Source: Acetobacter farinalis (GTDB lineage: Bacteria; Pseudomonadota; Alphaproteobacteria; Acetobacterales; Acetobacteraceae). Taken from it: a stretch of 64,000 bases of DNA. The stretch lies in assembly GCF_026240015.1 (NCBI RefSeq), contig NZ_JAPIUX010000001.1, positions 310,001 through 374,000 of the forward strand, written 5' to 3'. The stretch's first letter is position 1. Each line of letters begins with the position of its first letter. Below are positions 16,424-25,956 of the stretch, piece by piece. Below the pieces are notes generated by a model. The model was not told the origin of the DNA and did no database searches. It was given only the letters and a program-made list of their open reading frames with translations. A program made the translations under genes and the position numbers.

Positions 16424-17739
16424 TCAGCGTCTCCTGTGGGCTCCGGGGTGGTGCGGGCGGCGGATTTGTCACCCAGAGCGTTGTGAAGTTTCTGTGTATC
16501 CAAGGTGTTTTCCCAACGGGAAATGACAAGGGCCGCAACGGCATTCCCGACAAGGTTGGTCAGGGAGCGGCATTCGGACATGAAGCGGTCAACGCCCAGA
16601 ATGAGGGCCATGCCCCCTACCGGCACGCTGGGAACAACTGAAAGCGTTGCGGCAAGTGTGATGAATCCGGCCCCTGTGACCCCGGCCGCGCCTTTGGAGC
16701 TGACCATGGCAACCAGCAGAAGGGCGAGTTGTTCGCCCAGCCCGAGATGCACATCCGTGGCCTGTGCAATGAAAAGAGCCGCAAGCGTCATGTAGATATT
16801 CGTGCCATCAAGATTGAAGGAATACCCCATGGGCACAACCAGCCCGACAATGCCCTGTGGGCAACCCGCATTTTCCAGTTTGGAAATCAGGCCCGGCAGC
16901 CCGGATTCTGAAGAGCTTGTGCCCAGAACAATCAGCAGTTCCTCTTTGATATAGGCCAGAAGCCGGAAAATGCTGATTCCCAGACAGCGTGTGACAAGCC
17001 CCAGAATGCCACAGACAAAGAGGAGGGACGTCAGGTAGAAAGCCAGCACCAGCCCGATCAGATGCCCGACGGAGGCAACACCGAATTTGCCAACGGTAAA
17101 GGCCATGGCTCCGAAAGCGCCAATCGGTGCCACATACATCACCAGACGCACCACGCCGAAGACCAGCTCTGTCAGGGAACGGAACAGGCCAAGCACCTTT
17201 TCACCGTTCTTCCCCATATTCGCGAGACTGACGCCAAACAGGATGGCAATCAGCAGAACCTGAAGGATCTCGCCCGAGGTAAAGGCCCCCGCAGTGGTGC
17301 TGGGGATGATGCGCATCAGGAATTCGGTGAAGGAGTGGGAATGCGCTTCAGAAACAAATGTTGCGATGGACCCGGTATCCAGCGAGGCAGGCTTGATGTG
17401 CAGCCCCGCACCCGGCTGGAAGAGGTTGGCCACCACCATGCCCACAATCAGGGCCAGTGTTGAAAAACACAGGAAATAGGCCATGGCCTTTCCCGCCACG
17501 CGGCCTGTCTGTTTCAGGTCCGCCATCCCGGCTATGCCGGTACACACCGTCAGAAAAATGACGGGGGCAATGACCATTTTTATGAGTTTGACAAAGCCGT
17601 CCCCCAGCGGGCGCAGTGCCGCGCCGAGATCGGGAAAGAAGTAGCCGGTCAGAACACCGGCAACGACGGCGATGATAACCTGAATGTAGAGCAGGTGCGC
17701 GCGGGAAGCGGTGGAAGCGGGAGAAGAAGATATGGCCAA
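16420..17739 (-). CDS. dctA: C4-dicarboxylate/proton-sodium symporter, DctA family
   Basis: A 439-aa dicarboxylate/amino acid:cation symporter. The family signature is intact: PLGDGFVKLIKMVIAPVIFLTV near residue 45, the serine-rich re-entrant loop (VLGTSSSESGLPGL, about residues 270-285), the NLDGTNIYMTLAALFIAQA motif in TM7 and the second re-entrant loop SSKGAAGVTGAGF. It imports succinate, fumarate and malate across the inner membrane. The start appears to be TTG, since the first ATG lies well inside the conserved N-terminal region; GGGGACG precedes it by about 10 nt. It is the first gene of an operon with an overlapping MFS permease. Orthology to dctA rather than the related gltP is probable but not certain. 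Confidence 0.88.
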   Translation of the reverse strand: MAISSSPASTASRAHLLYIQVIIAVVAGVLTGYFFPDLGAALRPLGDGFVKLIKMVIAPVIFLTVCTGIAGMADLKQTGRVAGKAMAYFLCFSTLALIVGMVVANLFQPGAGLHIKPASLDTGSIATFVSEAHSHSFTEFLMRIIPSTTAGAFTSGEILQVLLIAILFGVSLANMGKNGEKVLGLFRSLTELVFGVVRLVMYVAPIGAFGAMAFTVGKFGVASVGHLIGLVLAFYLTSLLFVCGILGLVTRCLGISIFRLLAYIKEELLIVLGTSSSESGLPGLISKLENAGCPQGIVGLVVPMGYSFNLDGTNIYMTLAALFIAQATDVHLGLGEQLALLLVAMVSSKGAAGVTGAGFITLAATLSVVPSVPVGGMALILGVDRFMSECRSLTNLVGNAVAALVISRWENTLDTQKLHNALGDKSAARTTPEPTGDAE

Positions 17740-17924
17740 AGGGTTACGTCCCCTGATTGTTCATTATTCTTGCCAACGCACGGGCAGGGCGGCAAATCTC
17801 GTGTGGTGATGTATACACGACCTGACGATGCACGGGTGTTATTACATTAACGATATAGTCTACCACGCAGAGCAGATCAGCACGAACCGGCCTTCCTGCC
17901 GAGAGAAAATGAGGCAGATCACGG
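17740..17924. promoter_or_regulatory. divergent promoter region of dctA and rmuC
   Basis: A 185-nt spacer separates the leftward dctA and rightward rmuC genes. It contains the 8-bp palindrome TGTATACA (17810-17817) and an AT-rich patch (17838-17862) with TATA-like hexamers on both strands. These are plausible operator and -10 elements, but no -35 partner is convincing. Confidence 0.35.
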
Positions 17925-19226
17925 ATGGATGATGGGATAATGCCGGGTGTTGTGGCTTTTGGAGTGCTGCTGGCGGGGCTTGGCGGCGGGGCTGTTCTGG
18001 CATGGGCGCTGGGTGCGGGAAAGCGCGGGCGCGCCGGAGCAGGTGGGGCCGATGCGGACCTGCTGGCGCGCCTCTATGTGCTGGTCGAACAGGAAGCCGC
18101 GGCAACCCGCACAGAAGCCATGCACCAGAGAACCCATCTGGGCGAACTGGAACGGGTGATGACAGGCCGGATCGAGCAGGTGCGCACGGAACTGGCCGAG
18201 CGTCTGGCCGGTATGGTCGGCAGTATGGGGCGGGAGCAGGCCGAGGTGCGGGCCGCTCAGGCCGAAGCCCTGCGGGAGATGGCCGAAACCTCCGCCCGCC
18301 AGCTTTCCGCCATCCGTGTCGCGGTGACAGACCAGTTGCATGAAGCCGTGGAGCGGCAGATGCAAACCTCCTTCCAGCGTGTGCTGGAGCAGTTTACCGC
18401 CATGCAGAAAGCCATGGGGGAAGTGCGGGCCATGACCGCGCAGATCAGTGACCTCAAGCGGCTGTTCGGGAACGTGAAAACCCGGGGCGGGTGGGGAGAG
18501 GCACAGCTCAAGGCCATTCTGGATGATGTGCTGCCTGAAGGGGCTTACGAGTCGAACGTGCGCCTGGGGCCGGGGAGCGATGTGGTGGAATTCGCCATCC
18601 GTATGCCTGTGCGCTCCAGCACGCCGCCAGTGCTGCCGGTGGACAGCAAATTCCCGACTGAAGCCTATGAACGCCTGCTGAATGCCGTGGAGGAGGGGGA
18701 TGCAGGGGCGGAAAAAGCTGCCCGCAAGTCTCTGGAAAACACGCTGCGTCTGGAATCACGGAAAATTGCGACCAAATACATCCACCCGCCCCGCACGGTG
18801 GAATTCGCGGTGCTGTATCTGCCGACAGATGGCCTGTATGCCGAGGCCGCCCGCATTCCCGGCCTGATTGATGAAATCGGGCGGACCTGCCGGGTGATGA
18901 TCATGGGGCCGGCCCTCATGCCCGCCCTGCTGCGCACGGTGCATCTGGGGTATGTCACCCTGGCGCTGGAAGACCGCACGGAAACCATTGCCCGCCTGCT
19001 GGGGGCAACACGGCAGGAAATGCTCCGCATGGATGGCGTGCTGGAAAAGCTGGCACGGAACGCACAGGCCATGTCAACATCCATCGAGGAAGCCCGCAGG
19101 CGAACCCGCGTGGTCAGCCGGCGTTTGAGGGAACTGGATGCCCCGGAGGCAGAGGGCATGGAAATGAACTCTGAAATGGAATTTACTGGTCCCGCACCAG
19201 GGAACACAGCATCAGGACAGGCATGA
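17925..19226 (+). CDS. rmuC: DNA recombination protein RmuC homologue
   Basis: A 433-aa protein with an N-terminal membrane-type segment (about residues 6-28), a long coiled-coil region (about 45-180, rich in E/R/A heptads), then the RmuC nuclease-like domain: QISDLKRLFGNVKTRGGWGEAQLKAIL, LPVDSKFPTEAYERLL and EFAVLYLPTDGLYAEA. The PD-(D/E)XK-like Asp/Lys residues fall in the VDSKFP region. RmuC limits inversion-type rearrangements at short inverted repeats in E. coli. The stop overlaps the start of the response regulator by 4 nt, tying it translationally to a two-component system, an unusual partner for rmuC. Confidence 0.92.
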   Translation: MDDGIMPGVVAFGVLLAGLGGGAVLAWALGAGKRGRAGAGGADADLLARLYVLVEQEAAATRTEAMHQRTHLGELERVMTGRIEQVRTELAERLAGMVGSMGREQAEVRAAQAEALREMAETSARQLSAIRVAVTDQLHEAVERQMQTSFQRVLEQFTAMQKAMGEVRAMTAQISDLKRLFGNVKTRGGWGEAQLKAILDDVLPEGAYESNVRLGPGSDVVEFAIRMPVRSSTPPVLPVDSKFPTEAYERLLNAVEEGDAGAEKAARKSLENTLRLESRKIATKYIHPPRTVEFAVLYLPTDGLYAEAARIPGLIDEIGRTCRVMIMGPALMPALLRTVHLGYVTLALEDRTETIARLLGATRQEMLRMDGVLEKLARNAQAMSTSIEEARRRTRVVSRRLRELDAPEAEGMEMNSEMEFTGPAPGNTASGQA

Positions 19227-19966
19227 CTGAAGAGACAGAGCTGAACAGACAGGCAGAGTTTGAAGACCCGGTTCCCCCCGGTCCGTCTGGCGGTGTCGTG
19301 CTGCTGATAGAAGATGACAGCGCCATTGCCGAGGAGATCGTGGGGGAACTGATGGCGCGCGGTTTTGATGTGCGCCATGAGGAAACTGGCGATGCAGGCC
19401 TGACAGCCGCCCTGCTGGGGGAGGCGCATGTGATGGTGGTGGACCGTCTCCTGCCCGGCATGGATGGTCTGACGGTGATTGAAACGGTCCGCCAGCGCGG
19501 CATCCGCACACCGGTGCTGGTGCTCTCCGCCCTCTCCGCCGTGGATGACCGGGTGAGGGGCCTGAAGGCCGGGGGGGATGACTATCTGACCAAGCCGTTC
19601 GCCATGGAAGAGCTTGTGGCGCGGGTGGAAGCCCTGCTGCGCCGCCCGGATGATACCCGGAGCACAAAGCTGCGGGTGGGGCCGCTTTCCATGGATCTGA
19701 TCGAGCGGCGCGTCTGGCGTGATGGGCGGGAAATTGAACTGCTGCCGCGTGAGTTCCGCCTGCTGGAATATCTGATGCGGCGGCCGGAGCAGGTGCTCAC
19801 TCGCTCCATGATGCTGGAAGATGTCTGGCAGTATCGCTTCATACCGCGCACCAATCTGGTGGATGTGCATATCGGCAAGCTGCGCCGGAAGGTGGATGCC
19901 CCCGGAGAAGAGCCATTGATCCGCAGTATCCGCGGTACGGGATTCCTGCTGCGTGTTCCTGACTGA
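19223..19966 (+). CDS. OmpR-family response regulator
   Basis: A 247-aa regulator with a CheY-like receiver domain (about residues 25-140) and a winged-helix DNA-binding domain (about 150-245). Receiver residues are present: the acidic pair IEDD, phosphoacceptor Asp74 in MVVDRLLPGMDGL, the Ser/Thr in VLSALSA and Lys in YLTKPF. The C-terminal half shows REFRLLEYLMRRPEQVLTR and the recognition-wing end RSIRGTGFLLR. An extra hydrophilic N-terminal extension of about 24 residues precedes the receiver. It overlaps both rmuC (4 nt) and the following kinase gene (14 nt), and probably controls the RND efflux operon downstream, which is inference from position. Confidence 0.92.
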   Translation: MTEETELNRQAEFEDPVPPGPSGGVVLLIEDDSAIAEEIVGELMARGFDVRHEETGDAGLTAALLGEAHVMVVDRLLPGMDGLTVIETVRQRGIRTPVLVLSALSAVDDRVRGLKAGGDDYLTKPFAMEELVARVEALLRRPDDTRSTKLRVGPLSMDLIERRVWRDGREIELLPREFRLLEYLMRRPEQVLTRSMMLEDVWQYRFIPRTNLVDVHIGKLRRKVDAPGEEPLIRSIRGTGFLLRVPD

Positions 19967-21323
19967 ACTTTTCCGCACGGCGACCTTCCGCCTGACCCTG
20001 ATGGCCGTTGCGGCCATGGCGGGCGTGATGGTGATGCAGTTCACGCTGGTTTATACCCAGATGGAAGCTGTGGAATCCCGGCGCTCAACCGCACTGCTGC
20101 GCGGAGAGGCGCGCCTGCTGGCGCAGATGACGCCCGAGCATCTGGAATATGTCATCCGCAAACGCGCGACGGATGACTTGCGGTTGGTTATCAGCAGTGC
20201 CGGGCTGTTTGACGCCAGCCACGCCGTGATTACCGGAGACCTGCACTCATGGCCCAAGGGGCTGGTGGCGGACGGCAAATCCCACAATATTGAAATCTAC
20301 CCCGAAGAAGGCGCGCCCTACCCCCTGCGCCTGCTGGCCGAGCCTCTGCCGGATGGCACAATTCTGGTGCTGGGCCGCAGTTTTCATCTGCTGGGCGAAC
20401 AGAAACTGATGCTGCGCCACGCCACGCTGGTGGCGGCGGTGCCGACACTGCTGTTCGCCCTGCTGCTGGGCATTGTGCTCAGCCGTCGTGCCCTGTTCCG
20501 GGTGAAGGAAATGCACGAGGCCATTGATCTGATCATGGCCGGGGATATTCATGAACGCCTGCCCGCAGGGAAGGAGCGGGATGATGTGGAGCGTCTGGCT
20601 GGCAGCGTGAACCGTATGCTGGACCGGCTGGAACGGCTGATGGACGGCATGCGGGAAGTGGGGAACGATATTGCGCATGACCTGCGCACACCGCTTTCCC
20701 GCGTGCGGGCCAAGCTGGAGCGCGCTCTGGCTTCCGGCGGGGAGCGTGAAGCACTGGAGGCCGCTGTGGGTGGCGCCGTGGATAATCTGGACCAGTGTCT
20801 TGGTATCATCACGGCACTGCTGCGGATTGCGGAACTGGAAAGCAGCCGCCGCCGGGCGGGGTTTGAGACGGTCAGCCTGAATGATCTGGGCGCCGATGTG
20901 GTGGATCTTTATGAGCCGATAGCCGAAACCGAGGGGGTGACCTTGGTCATGCAGCCCACGGCCATGCCGGTCTGCCTGAATGGAGACCGGCACCTGCTGA
21001 TCGAGCTTCTGGTTAATCTGGTGGATAACGCCATCAAGTTCACGCCCGAAGGCGGACAGGTGACAGTGAGCATCACGCCTCTGGACTCTTCCGTATGCCT
21101 CTCGGTGACCGATACCGGGATAGGCATTGCCCCGGAAGAACGTGGGGCTGTGCTTTCACGCTTTTATCGGTCTGATAAAAGCCGGCATGTGCCGGGCAGC
21201 GGGCTGGGGCTCAGCCTTGTTGCCGCTATTGCGGATCTGCATGATGCCACGGTGGCGATTGAAGCCGGACCTGGCGGACGCGGGACACGCGTCAATATTA
21301 CTTTTGTATTACAACATCCCTGA
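19953..21323 (+). CDS. sensor histidine kinase (HATPase_c, EnvZ/QseC-like layout)
   Basis: A 456-aa inner-membrane kinase. TM1 is at about residues 12-34, followed by a periplasmic sensor of roughly 120 residues, TM2 at about 155-178 and a HAMP linker (RRALFRVKEMHEAIDLIMAGDIHERLP). The dimerisation/phosphoacceptor H-box NDIAHDLRTPLSRV places the phosphorylated His at 242. The ATPase domain has the N box (LVNLVDNAIKFTPEGG), G1 (VTDTGIGIAPEERG) and G2 (GSGLGLSLVAAI). The start is GTG inside the end of the response-regulator gene. The sensed signal is unknown. Confidence 0.92.
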   Translation: MFLTELFRTATFRLTLMAVAAMAGVMVMQFTLVYTQMEAVESRRSTALLRGEARLLAQMTPEHLEYVIRKRATDDLRLVISSAGLFDASHAVITGDLHSWPKGLVADGKSHNIEIYPEEGAPYPLRLLAEPLPDGTILVLGRSFHLLGEQKLMLRHATLVAAVPTLLFALLLGIVLSRRALFRVKEMHEAIDLIMAGDIHERLPAGKERDDVERLAGSVNRMLDRLERLMDGMREVGNDIAHDLRTPLSRVRAKLERALASGGEREALEAAVGGAVDNLDQCLGIITALLRIAELESSRRRAGFETVSLNDLGADVVDLYEPIAETEGVTLVMQPTAMPVCLNGDRHLLIELLVNLVDNAIKFTPEGGQVTVSITPLDSSVCLSVTDTGIGIAPEERGAVLSRFYRSDKSRHVPGSGLGLSLVAAIADLHDATVAIEAGPGGRGTRVNITFVLQHP

Positions 21324-21439
21324 AAAGCCCGGATTAAAACCATTTTTATTGGCGTTCAGGGGTGATGTCTGTATCTCTGGCTGCATGAGGGATTTATCTG
21401 GATGCTGGCGTTCGGGCGTGTCGGCAGGAGCTGCCGCGT

Positions 21440-24400
21440 ATGAATGAGATTGTCGTAACGGCGCTGAAAAGGCCGTATACCTTCGTTGTTCTTTCCATTC
21501 TTATTCTGGTGTTTGGTATCAGGGGTATCTTCACGACCCCGACGGACGTTTTCCCCAGTATCAAGATCCCTGTTGTGGCTGTGGTCTGGACCTATACTGG
21601 GCTGATGCCGGAAGATATGTCCGGCCGCGTTATTTATTACTACGAACGCGCTCTGACCGCGACGGTCAATAATATCGAACATATTGAAAGCCAGTCCTAT
21701 TACGGCCGCGGTATTGTAAAAATCTTTTTCCAGCCGGGCACGGATACCTCCGTAGCGCAGACGCAGATCACCTCCGTCTCCCAGACCGTGATCAAGCAGA
21801 TGCCCACCGGCTCCACGCCGCCGCTGGTTCTGGCCTATAACGCATCTTCTGTGCCGGTTATCACGTTGCAGGTCTCCTCGACCTCCATGACGGCCTCACA
21901 GATTTACGATATGTCGTCCAACCTCATCCGGCCTGCGCTGGTGTCCGTGGCGGGGGCGGCAATCCCGAACCCGTATGGCGGCCAGCCCGGCAACATCATG
22001 GTGGATCTGGACCCCGTGAAGCTGCTGGCCCACCGGATGTCCCCCGTTGATGTCTCCAAGGCCCTGAACAGCCAGAACATCGTGCTGCCCGCGGGGGATC
22101 AGCGGATTGGCGCGTTTGACTGGATGGTGCAGACCAACGCCTCCCCACGGGATATGAACGACCTGAACATGCTGCCCATCAAGCAGGTGGGCAATGCGGT
22201 GGTGCGCCTGCAGGATGTGGCGTGGGTGCATCAGGGCGGCCCGCCGCAGACCAACCTTGTGCTGGTCAAGGGGCAGCAGGGCGTTCTGATTGTGGTCATG
22301 AAAAGTGGGGATGCCTCCACGCTGGATGTCGTGGCGGGTGTGAAGAAGCTGCTGCCCGGAATTGTCAGCACCCTGCCGGAGGGGGTGAGCATCAAGGTGC
22401 TGAATGATGCCTCCACCTTTGTGAAAGAGTCCGTGGAGGACGTTCTGCGGGAAATGGTGACAGCCGCCTGCCTGACCGGCCTTGTGGTGCTGCTGTTCCT
22501 CGGGTCCTGGCGTTCAACAGTGATTATCGCCACCTCCATTCCGCTGGCCATGCTGTGCTCCATTATCGGGCTGGGCTGGGCCGGGCAGACCATCAATGTC
22601 ATGACGCTTGGCGGGCTGGCGCTGGCGGTTGGTATTCTGGTGGATGATGCCACCGTGATGATTGAAAACATCGATGCGCACCTTGAGATGGAAAAAGATC
22701 TCGAGACCGCGATTATCGATGCCGCCAACCAGATCGTTATCCCCACCTTTGTGTCCACCCTGTGTATCTGTATCGTGTGGATGCCGCTGTTCCAGTTGAC
22801 CGGGGTTGCGGGGTGGCTGTTCATGCCGATGGCGGAAGCCATCATCTTCGCGATGATTGCCTCCTTCATCCTCTCCCGGACACTCGTGCCGACCATGGCG
22901 AAATACATGCTCGCGGCACAGGTGGCCGCGCATGCGCATGGCCCGCAGCAGCCCAAAACCATTTTCGGGCGCTTCCAGAAAGCGTTTGAACGCAAGTTCG
23001 AAAAGTTCCGCTACGGGTACCAGAACCTGCTGAAGCATCTGGTGGCCACACGTGGCACGTTTGTGCCGGTCTTTGTGGTGTGTTCGCTCGCGTCTCTGGG
23101 GCTGTTGATTTTTGTGGGGCAGGATTTCTTCCCCGAAATCAATTCCGATGCCATGGCAATCCATATCCGTGCGCCACTTGGCACCAAGCTTTCAGAAGCA
23201 GGCAAGATCTCCCAGCTTGTGAATGATGAGATTGAACGCACACTGCCGGGGCAGGTGGAAAGTATTGTTGATAATTGCGGCCAGCCCGTCAGCGCGCTCA
23301 ATCAGGCCTTTATCCCCACCCCGACTGTGGGCACGCAGGATTGCGACCTTGCAGTCGCTCTGAAAAGCCCGGATTCTCCGGTGGCGGAATATCGCAAGAT
23401 GATCCGCCAGTCTCTGAGGCAGAAATTTCCCGGCACGCAGGTGTCTTTCCTGCCGGGAGACCTGACAGCCAAAATTCTGAATTTCGGCTTGCCAGCCCCG
23501 ATTGATGTGCAGGTTACCGGGCGCAATCTTGTAGAGAATTTCCGCTTTGCAAACCGGCTGGCGGACCGCCTGCGGCATGTGACGGGGCTGACGGATATCT
23601 CTGTCCAGCAGCCCATGACAACCCCGACCCTGCGGGTGAACGCCCGACGGACCTACGCTTTGGGGACGGGGATCACGGAAGCAGACGTGGCGAACAACGC
23701 GCTGGTTTCCCTCTCCGGCAGTTCTCAGGTCGGGCAGGTTTACTGGCTGGATACAAAAACCGGTGTCTCGCATCTGATTAATATCCAGACGCCCGCCACC
23801 TTCCTGCAAACCCTGAATGATCTGGAACTGACCCCGATTGACAAGGGCGATGGCAACCCGACGGGGCAGCCGCCGCAAATTCTGGGCGGTCTGAGCAAGA
23901 TCGTGCAGACCGGCACGCCGGGGGAAGTCTCGCACTACAACATCATGCCGGTGTTCGATATCTATGCGTCCAATGAGGGGATCGATCTCGGCACCGTCTC
24001 ACGCGCAGTCAGCCGGATTGTGGATGAAGTTCGCCCCGATCTGCCGCGTGGCTCAACACTGGTGGTGCGTGGGCAGGCTGTGACCATGAACAATGCGTAT
24101 GTGCAGTTGCTGGGCGGCCTCGCCATGTCCGTGCTGCTAGTCTACCTGCTGATTGTGGTCAATTTCCAGTCCTGGCTGGACCCGTTCATTATCATCACGG
24201 CGCTGCCCGGGGCTCTGGCGGGCATTTCCTGGAGCCTGTTCCTGACACACACCACGCTTTCCGTGCCGGCGCTGACAGGGGCCATCATGTGCATGGGCAC
24301 GGCCACAGCCAACGCCATTCTTGTGGTATCCTTCGCGCGGGAGAGGCTGGAGGCCCACGGGGATGCGATTGCCGCGGCCATTGAAGCCGGGTTTGAGCGT

Positions 24401-24613
24401 ATCCGCCCCGTGCTGATGACAGCTTCCGCCATGATTATCGGGATGCTGCCAATGTCCCTCAGTAATTCTCAAAACGCGCCGCTGGGCAAAGCCGTCATGG
24501 GTGGCCTGCTGGTGGCAACAGTTGCAACCTTGCTGTTTGTGCCATGTGTTTTCGCCATGCTGCATAATCGGAAAAAGCAGACCACGACGACGGAACAGGG
24601 AGAAGGCGCATGA
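21440..24613 (+). CDS. RND efflux pump, inner-membrane subunit (HAE1/AcrB-type)
   Basis: A 1057-aa proton-driven pump that captures substrates from the periplasm or outer leaflet and passes them to a TolC-like channel. TM1 lies at about residues 11-31; the proton-relay pair Asp402-Asp403 is seen in TM4 (ALAVGILVDDATVMIENI). Two repeated halves with large periplasmic loops are evident, the second starting near LLKHLVATRGTFVPVFVV. The protein lacks the FFxPT-type details needed to name substrates. It is the first gene of a pump-adaptor-outer-membrane-factor operon with ATGA overlaps; a GGAG ribosome-binding site precedes the ATG. It follows the two-component genes by 116 nt on the same strand. 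Confidence 0.93.
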   Translation: MNEIVVTALKRPYTFVVLSILILVFGIRGIFTTPTDVFPSIKIPVVAVVWTYTGLMPEDMSGRVIYYYERALTATVNNIEHIESQSYYGRGIVKIFFQPGTDTSVAQTQITSVSQTVIKQMPTGSTPPLVLAYNASSVPVITLQVSSTSMTASQIYDMSSNLIRPALVSVAGAAIPNPYGGQPGNIMVDLDPVKLLAHRMSPVDVSKALNSQNIVLPAGDQRIGAFDWMVQTNASPRDMNDLNMLPIKQVGNAVVRLQDVAWVHQGGPPQTNLVLVKGQQGVLIVVMKSGDASTLDVVAGVKKLLPGIVSTLPEGVSIKVLNDASTFVKESVEDVLREMVTAACLTGLVVLLFLGSWRSTVIIATSIPLAMLCSIIGLGWAGQTINVMTLGGLALAVGILVDDATVMIENIDAHLEMEKDLETAIIDAANQIVIPTFVSTLCICIVWMPLFQLTGVAGWLFMPMAEAIIFAMIASFILSRTLVPTMAKYMLAAQVAAHAHGPQQPKTIFGRFQKAFERKFEKFRYGYQNLLKHLVATRGTFVPVFVVCSLASLGLLIFVGQDFFPEINSDAMAIHIRAPLGTKLSEAGKISQLVNDEIERTLPGQVESIVDNCGQPVSALNQAFIPTPTVGTQDCDLAVALKSPDSPVAEYRKMIRQSLRQKFPGTQVSFLPGDLTAKILNFGLPAPIDVQVTGRNLVENFRFANRLADRLRHVTGLTDISVQQPMTTPTLRVNARRTYALGTGITEADVANNALVSLSGSSQVGQVYWLDTKTGVSHLINIQTPATFLQTLNDLELTPIDKGDGNPTGQPPQILGGLSKIVQTGTPGEVSHYNIMPVFDIYASNEGIDLGTVSRAVSRIVDEVRPDLPRGSTLVVRGQAVTMNNAYVQLLGGLAMSVLLVYLLIVVNFQSWLDPFIIITALPGALAGISWSLFLTHTTLSVPALTGAIMCMGTATANAILVVSFARERLEAHGDAIAAAIEAGFERIRPVLMTASAMIIGMLPMSLSNSQNAPLGKAVMGGLLVATVATLLFVPCVFAMLHNRKKQTTTTEQGEGA

Positions 24614-25956
24614 GCGGGTATCATGAAGACGGTGGCCAGCCGGAGCAGACCACACGGCATGATGCGGCGTCTTCCCGCAAACGGGTTATCGGGGTTGGTG
24701 TTGTTGCCGTGGTGGCCATAGGGCTGGCTGGTCTCGGGATCGTGCAGCGGCAGGCGCACTATATGCATCTGGCAAAGGAAACGGCGGAAAACGCCATACC
24801 CGTTGTGCAGGTGATTTCTCCACAGCCGGGGCCGTCCATCCGCACGCTTTCCCTGCCTGCCAATATTGCCGCCTGGTATCAGGCCCCCATTTACGCGCAG
24901 GTCTCCGGCTACGTGAAAATGTGGTACAAGGATTTCGGGGCCGTTGTGAAAACGGGAGATGTTCTGGCGCTTATCGATACGCCGGGGCTGGACGCCCAGT
25001 ACGCCGCCGCGAAGGCCAATCTTGATGTCGCTCTTGCCCGCTACAAGCTGGCGCAGATCACGGCACGGCGCTGGAAAGCCCTGCAGGGCACGCAGGCGGT
25101 CTCTCAGCAGGAAGTGGACGTGCAGGCGGCCAATGCCGAGGCCCAGCAGGCGCAGGTGGAAGCGGCCCGCCACGAGGTGGAGCGTTTTGCCGCGCTGGAA
25201 GGCTTCAAGAAAATTGTCGCACCGTTTGATGGTGTCGTGACATCGCGTTTCGCCGATGTGGGGGATTATGTGAACGCCGGGCGCGGTGATGTGGACTCCC
25301 ACGGGAATGCCACGGAACTGTTCAGCGTGGCGGATGTGCATGCCATGCGTGTGTTCGTCGCGGTGCCGCAGGATTATGCGGATATCATCTCCCCGCGTCT
25401 GGAGGCGGATCTGAGCATCCCGCAATATCCGGACCGCACGTTCAAGGCGAAATTCCTCGCAACGGCCACCGCGTTCAACCCCACAACCCGCACGGTGACG
25501 ACAGAACTCACCATTGACAACAAATCCGGTGAGCTTTGGCCGAATTCCTACGCCACGGCCAACTTCAAGGCACCGGGAGACCCGGACATGCTCATCCTGC
25601 CCGAAGGCGCGATTATCTTTCGGGCGGAAGGCACGCAGGTCGCGCTGGTGGATGGAACCAACCATGTGCATCTGGTCGGGGTGACGCTGGGCAAAAATCT
25701 GGGCACAACGGTGCAGATCCTGCGGGGCGTGAAAAAAACGGACCGTCTGGTGAACAGCCCCTCTGCCGGGTTACTGGACGGGCAGGAGGTACGGATTGTG
25801 AAAGGCACCCCCGGCTATAATCTTCCCCCCAAAAAGCCCGAACCACCCAAAGGGGAGGCTGAGGGTAGCCAGATGAAAGCCGGGCAGGAGAGGATCGATA
25901 CCCGCGCCATGCCGGAAGATAACCGCCCCCCCATTGAAGCCGGAGGCCGCCCATGA
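24610..25956 (+). CDS. periplasmic adaptor subunit (membrane fusion protein) of RND pump
   Basis: A 448-aa HlyD/AcrA-type adaptor linking pump and outer-membrane channel. Here it has an uncleaved N-terminal TM (VIGVGVVAVVAIGLAGLGIV, about residues 27-46) and no lipobox Cys. The two halves of the lipoyl domain (IYAQVSGYVKMWYKDFGAVV and KKIVAPFDGVVTSRFADVGDYV) flank a coiled-coil hairpin (about 125-205, Ala/Gln/Glu rich). Beta-barrel and membrane-proximal domains follow. The last 45 residues are Pro/Lys/Glu-rich and probably disordered. The start overlaps the pump stop (ATGA) and the stop overlaps the next start in the same way, so the three subunits are translated in a fixed order. Confidence 0.92.
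   Translation: MSGYHEDGGQPEQTTRHDAASSRKRVIGVGVVAVVAIGLAGLGIVQRQAHYMHLAKETAENAIPVVQVISPQPGPSIRTLSLPANIAAWYQAPIYAQVSGYVKMWYKDFGAVVKTGDVLALIDTPGLDAQYAAAKANLDVALARYKLAQITARRWKALQGTQAVSQQEVDVQAANAEAQQAQVEAARHEVERFAALEGFKKIVAPFDGVVTSRFADVGDYVNAGRGDVDSHGNATELFSVADVHAMRVFVAVPQDYADIISPRLEADLSIPQYPDRTFKAKFLATATAFNPTTRTVTTELTIDNKSGELWPNSYATANFKAPGDPDMLILPEGAIIFRAEGTQVALVDGTNHVHLVGVTLGKNLGTTVQILRGVKKTDRLVNSPSAGLLDGQEVRIVKGTPGYNLPPKKPEPPKGEAEGSQMKAGQERIDTRAMPEDNRPPIEAGGRP

Noticed and set aside
18665..20044. 459-aa minus-strand frame opposite rmuC and the response regulator
   Set aside because: Antisense to two genes with clear catalytic motifs; no independent support.
22514..23164. 216-aa His-rich minus-strand frame opposite the RND pump
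   Set aside because: The apparent His/Gly/Asp richness arises from reverse reading of common pump codons; it is not a metal-binding protein.
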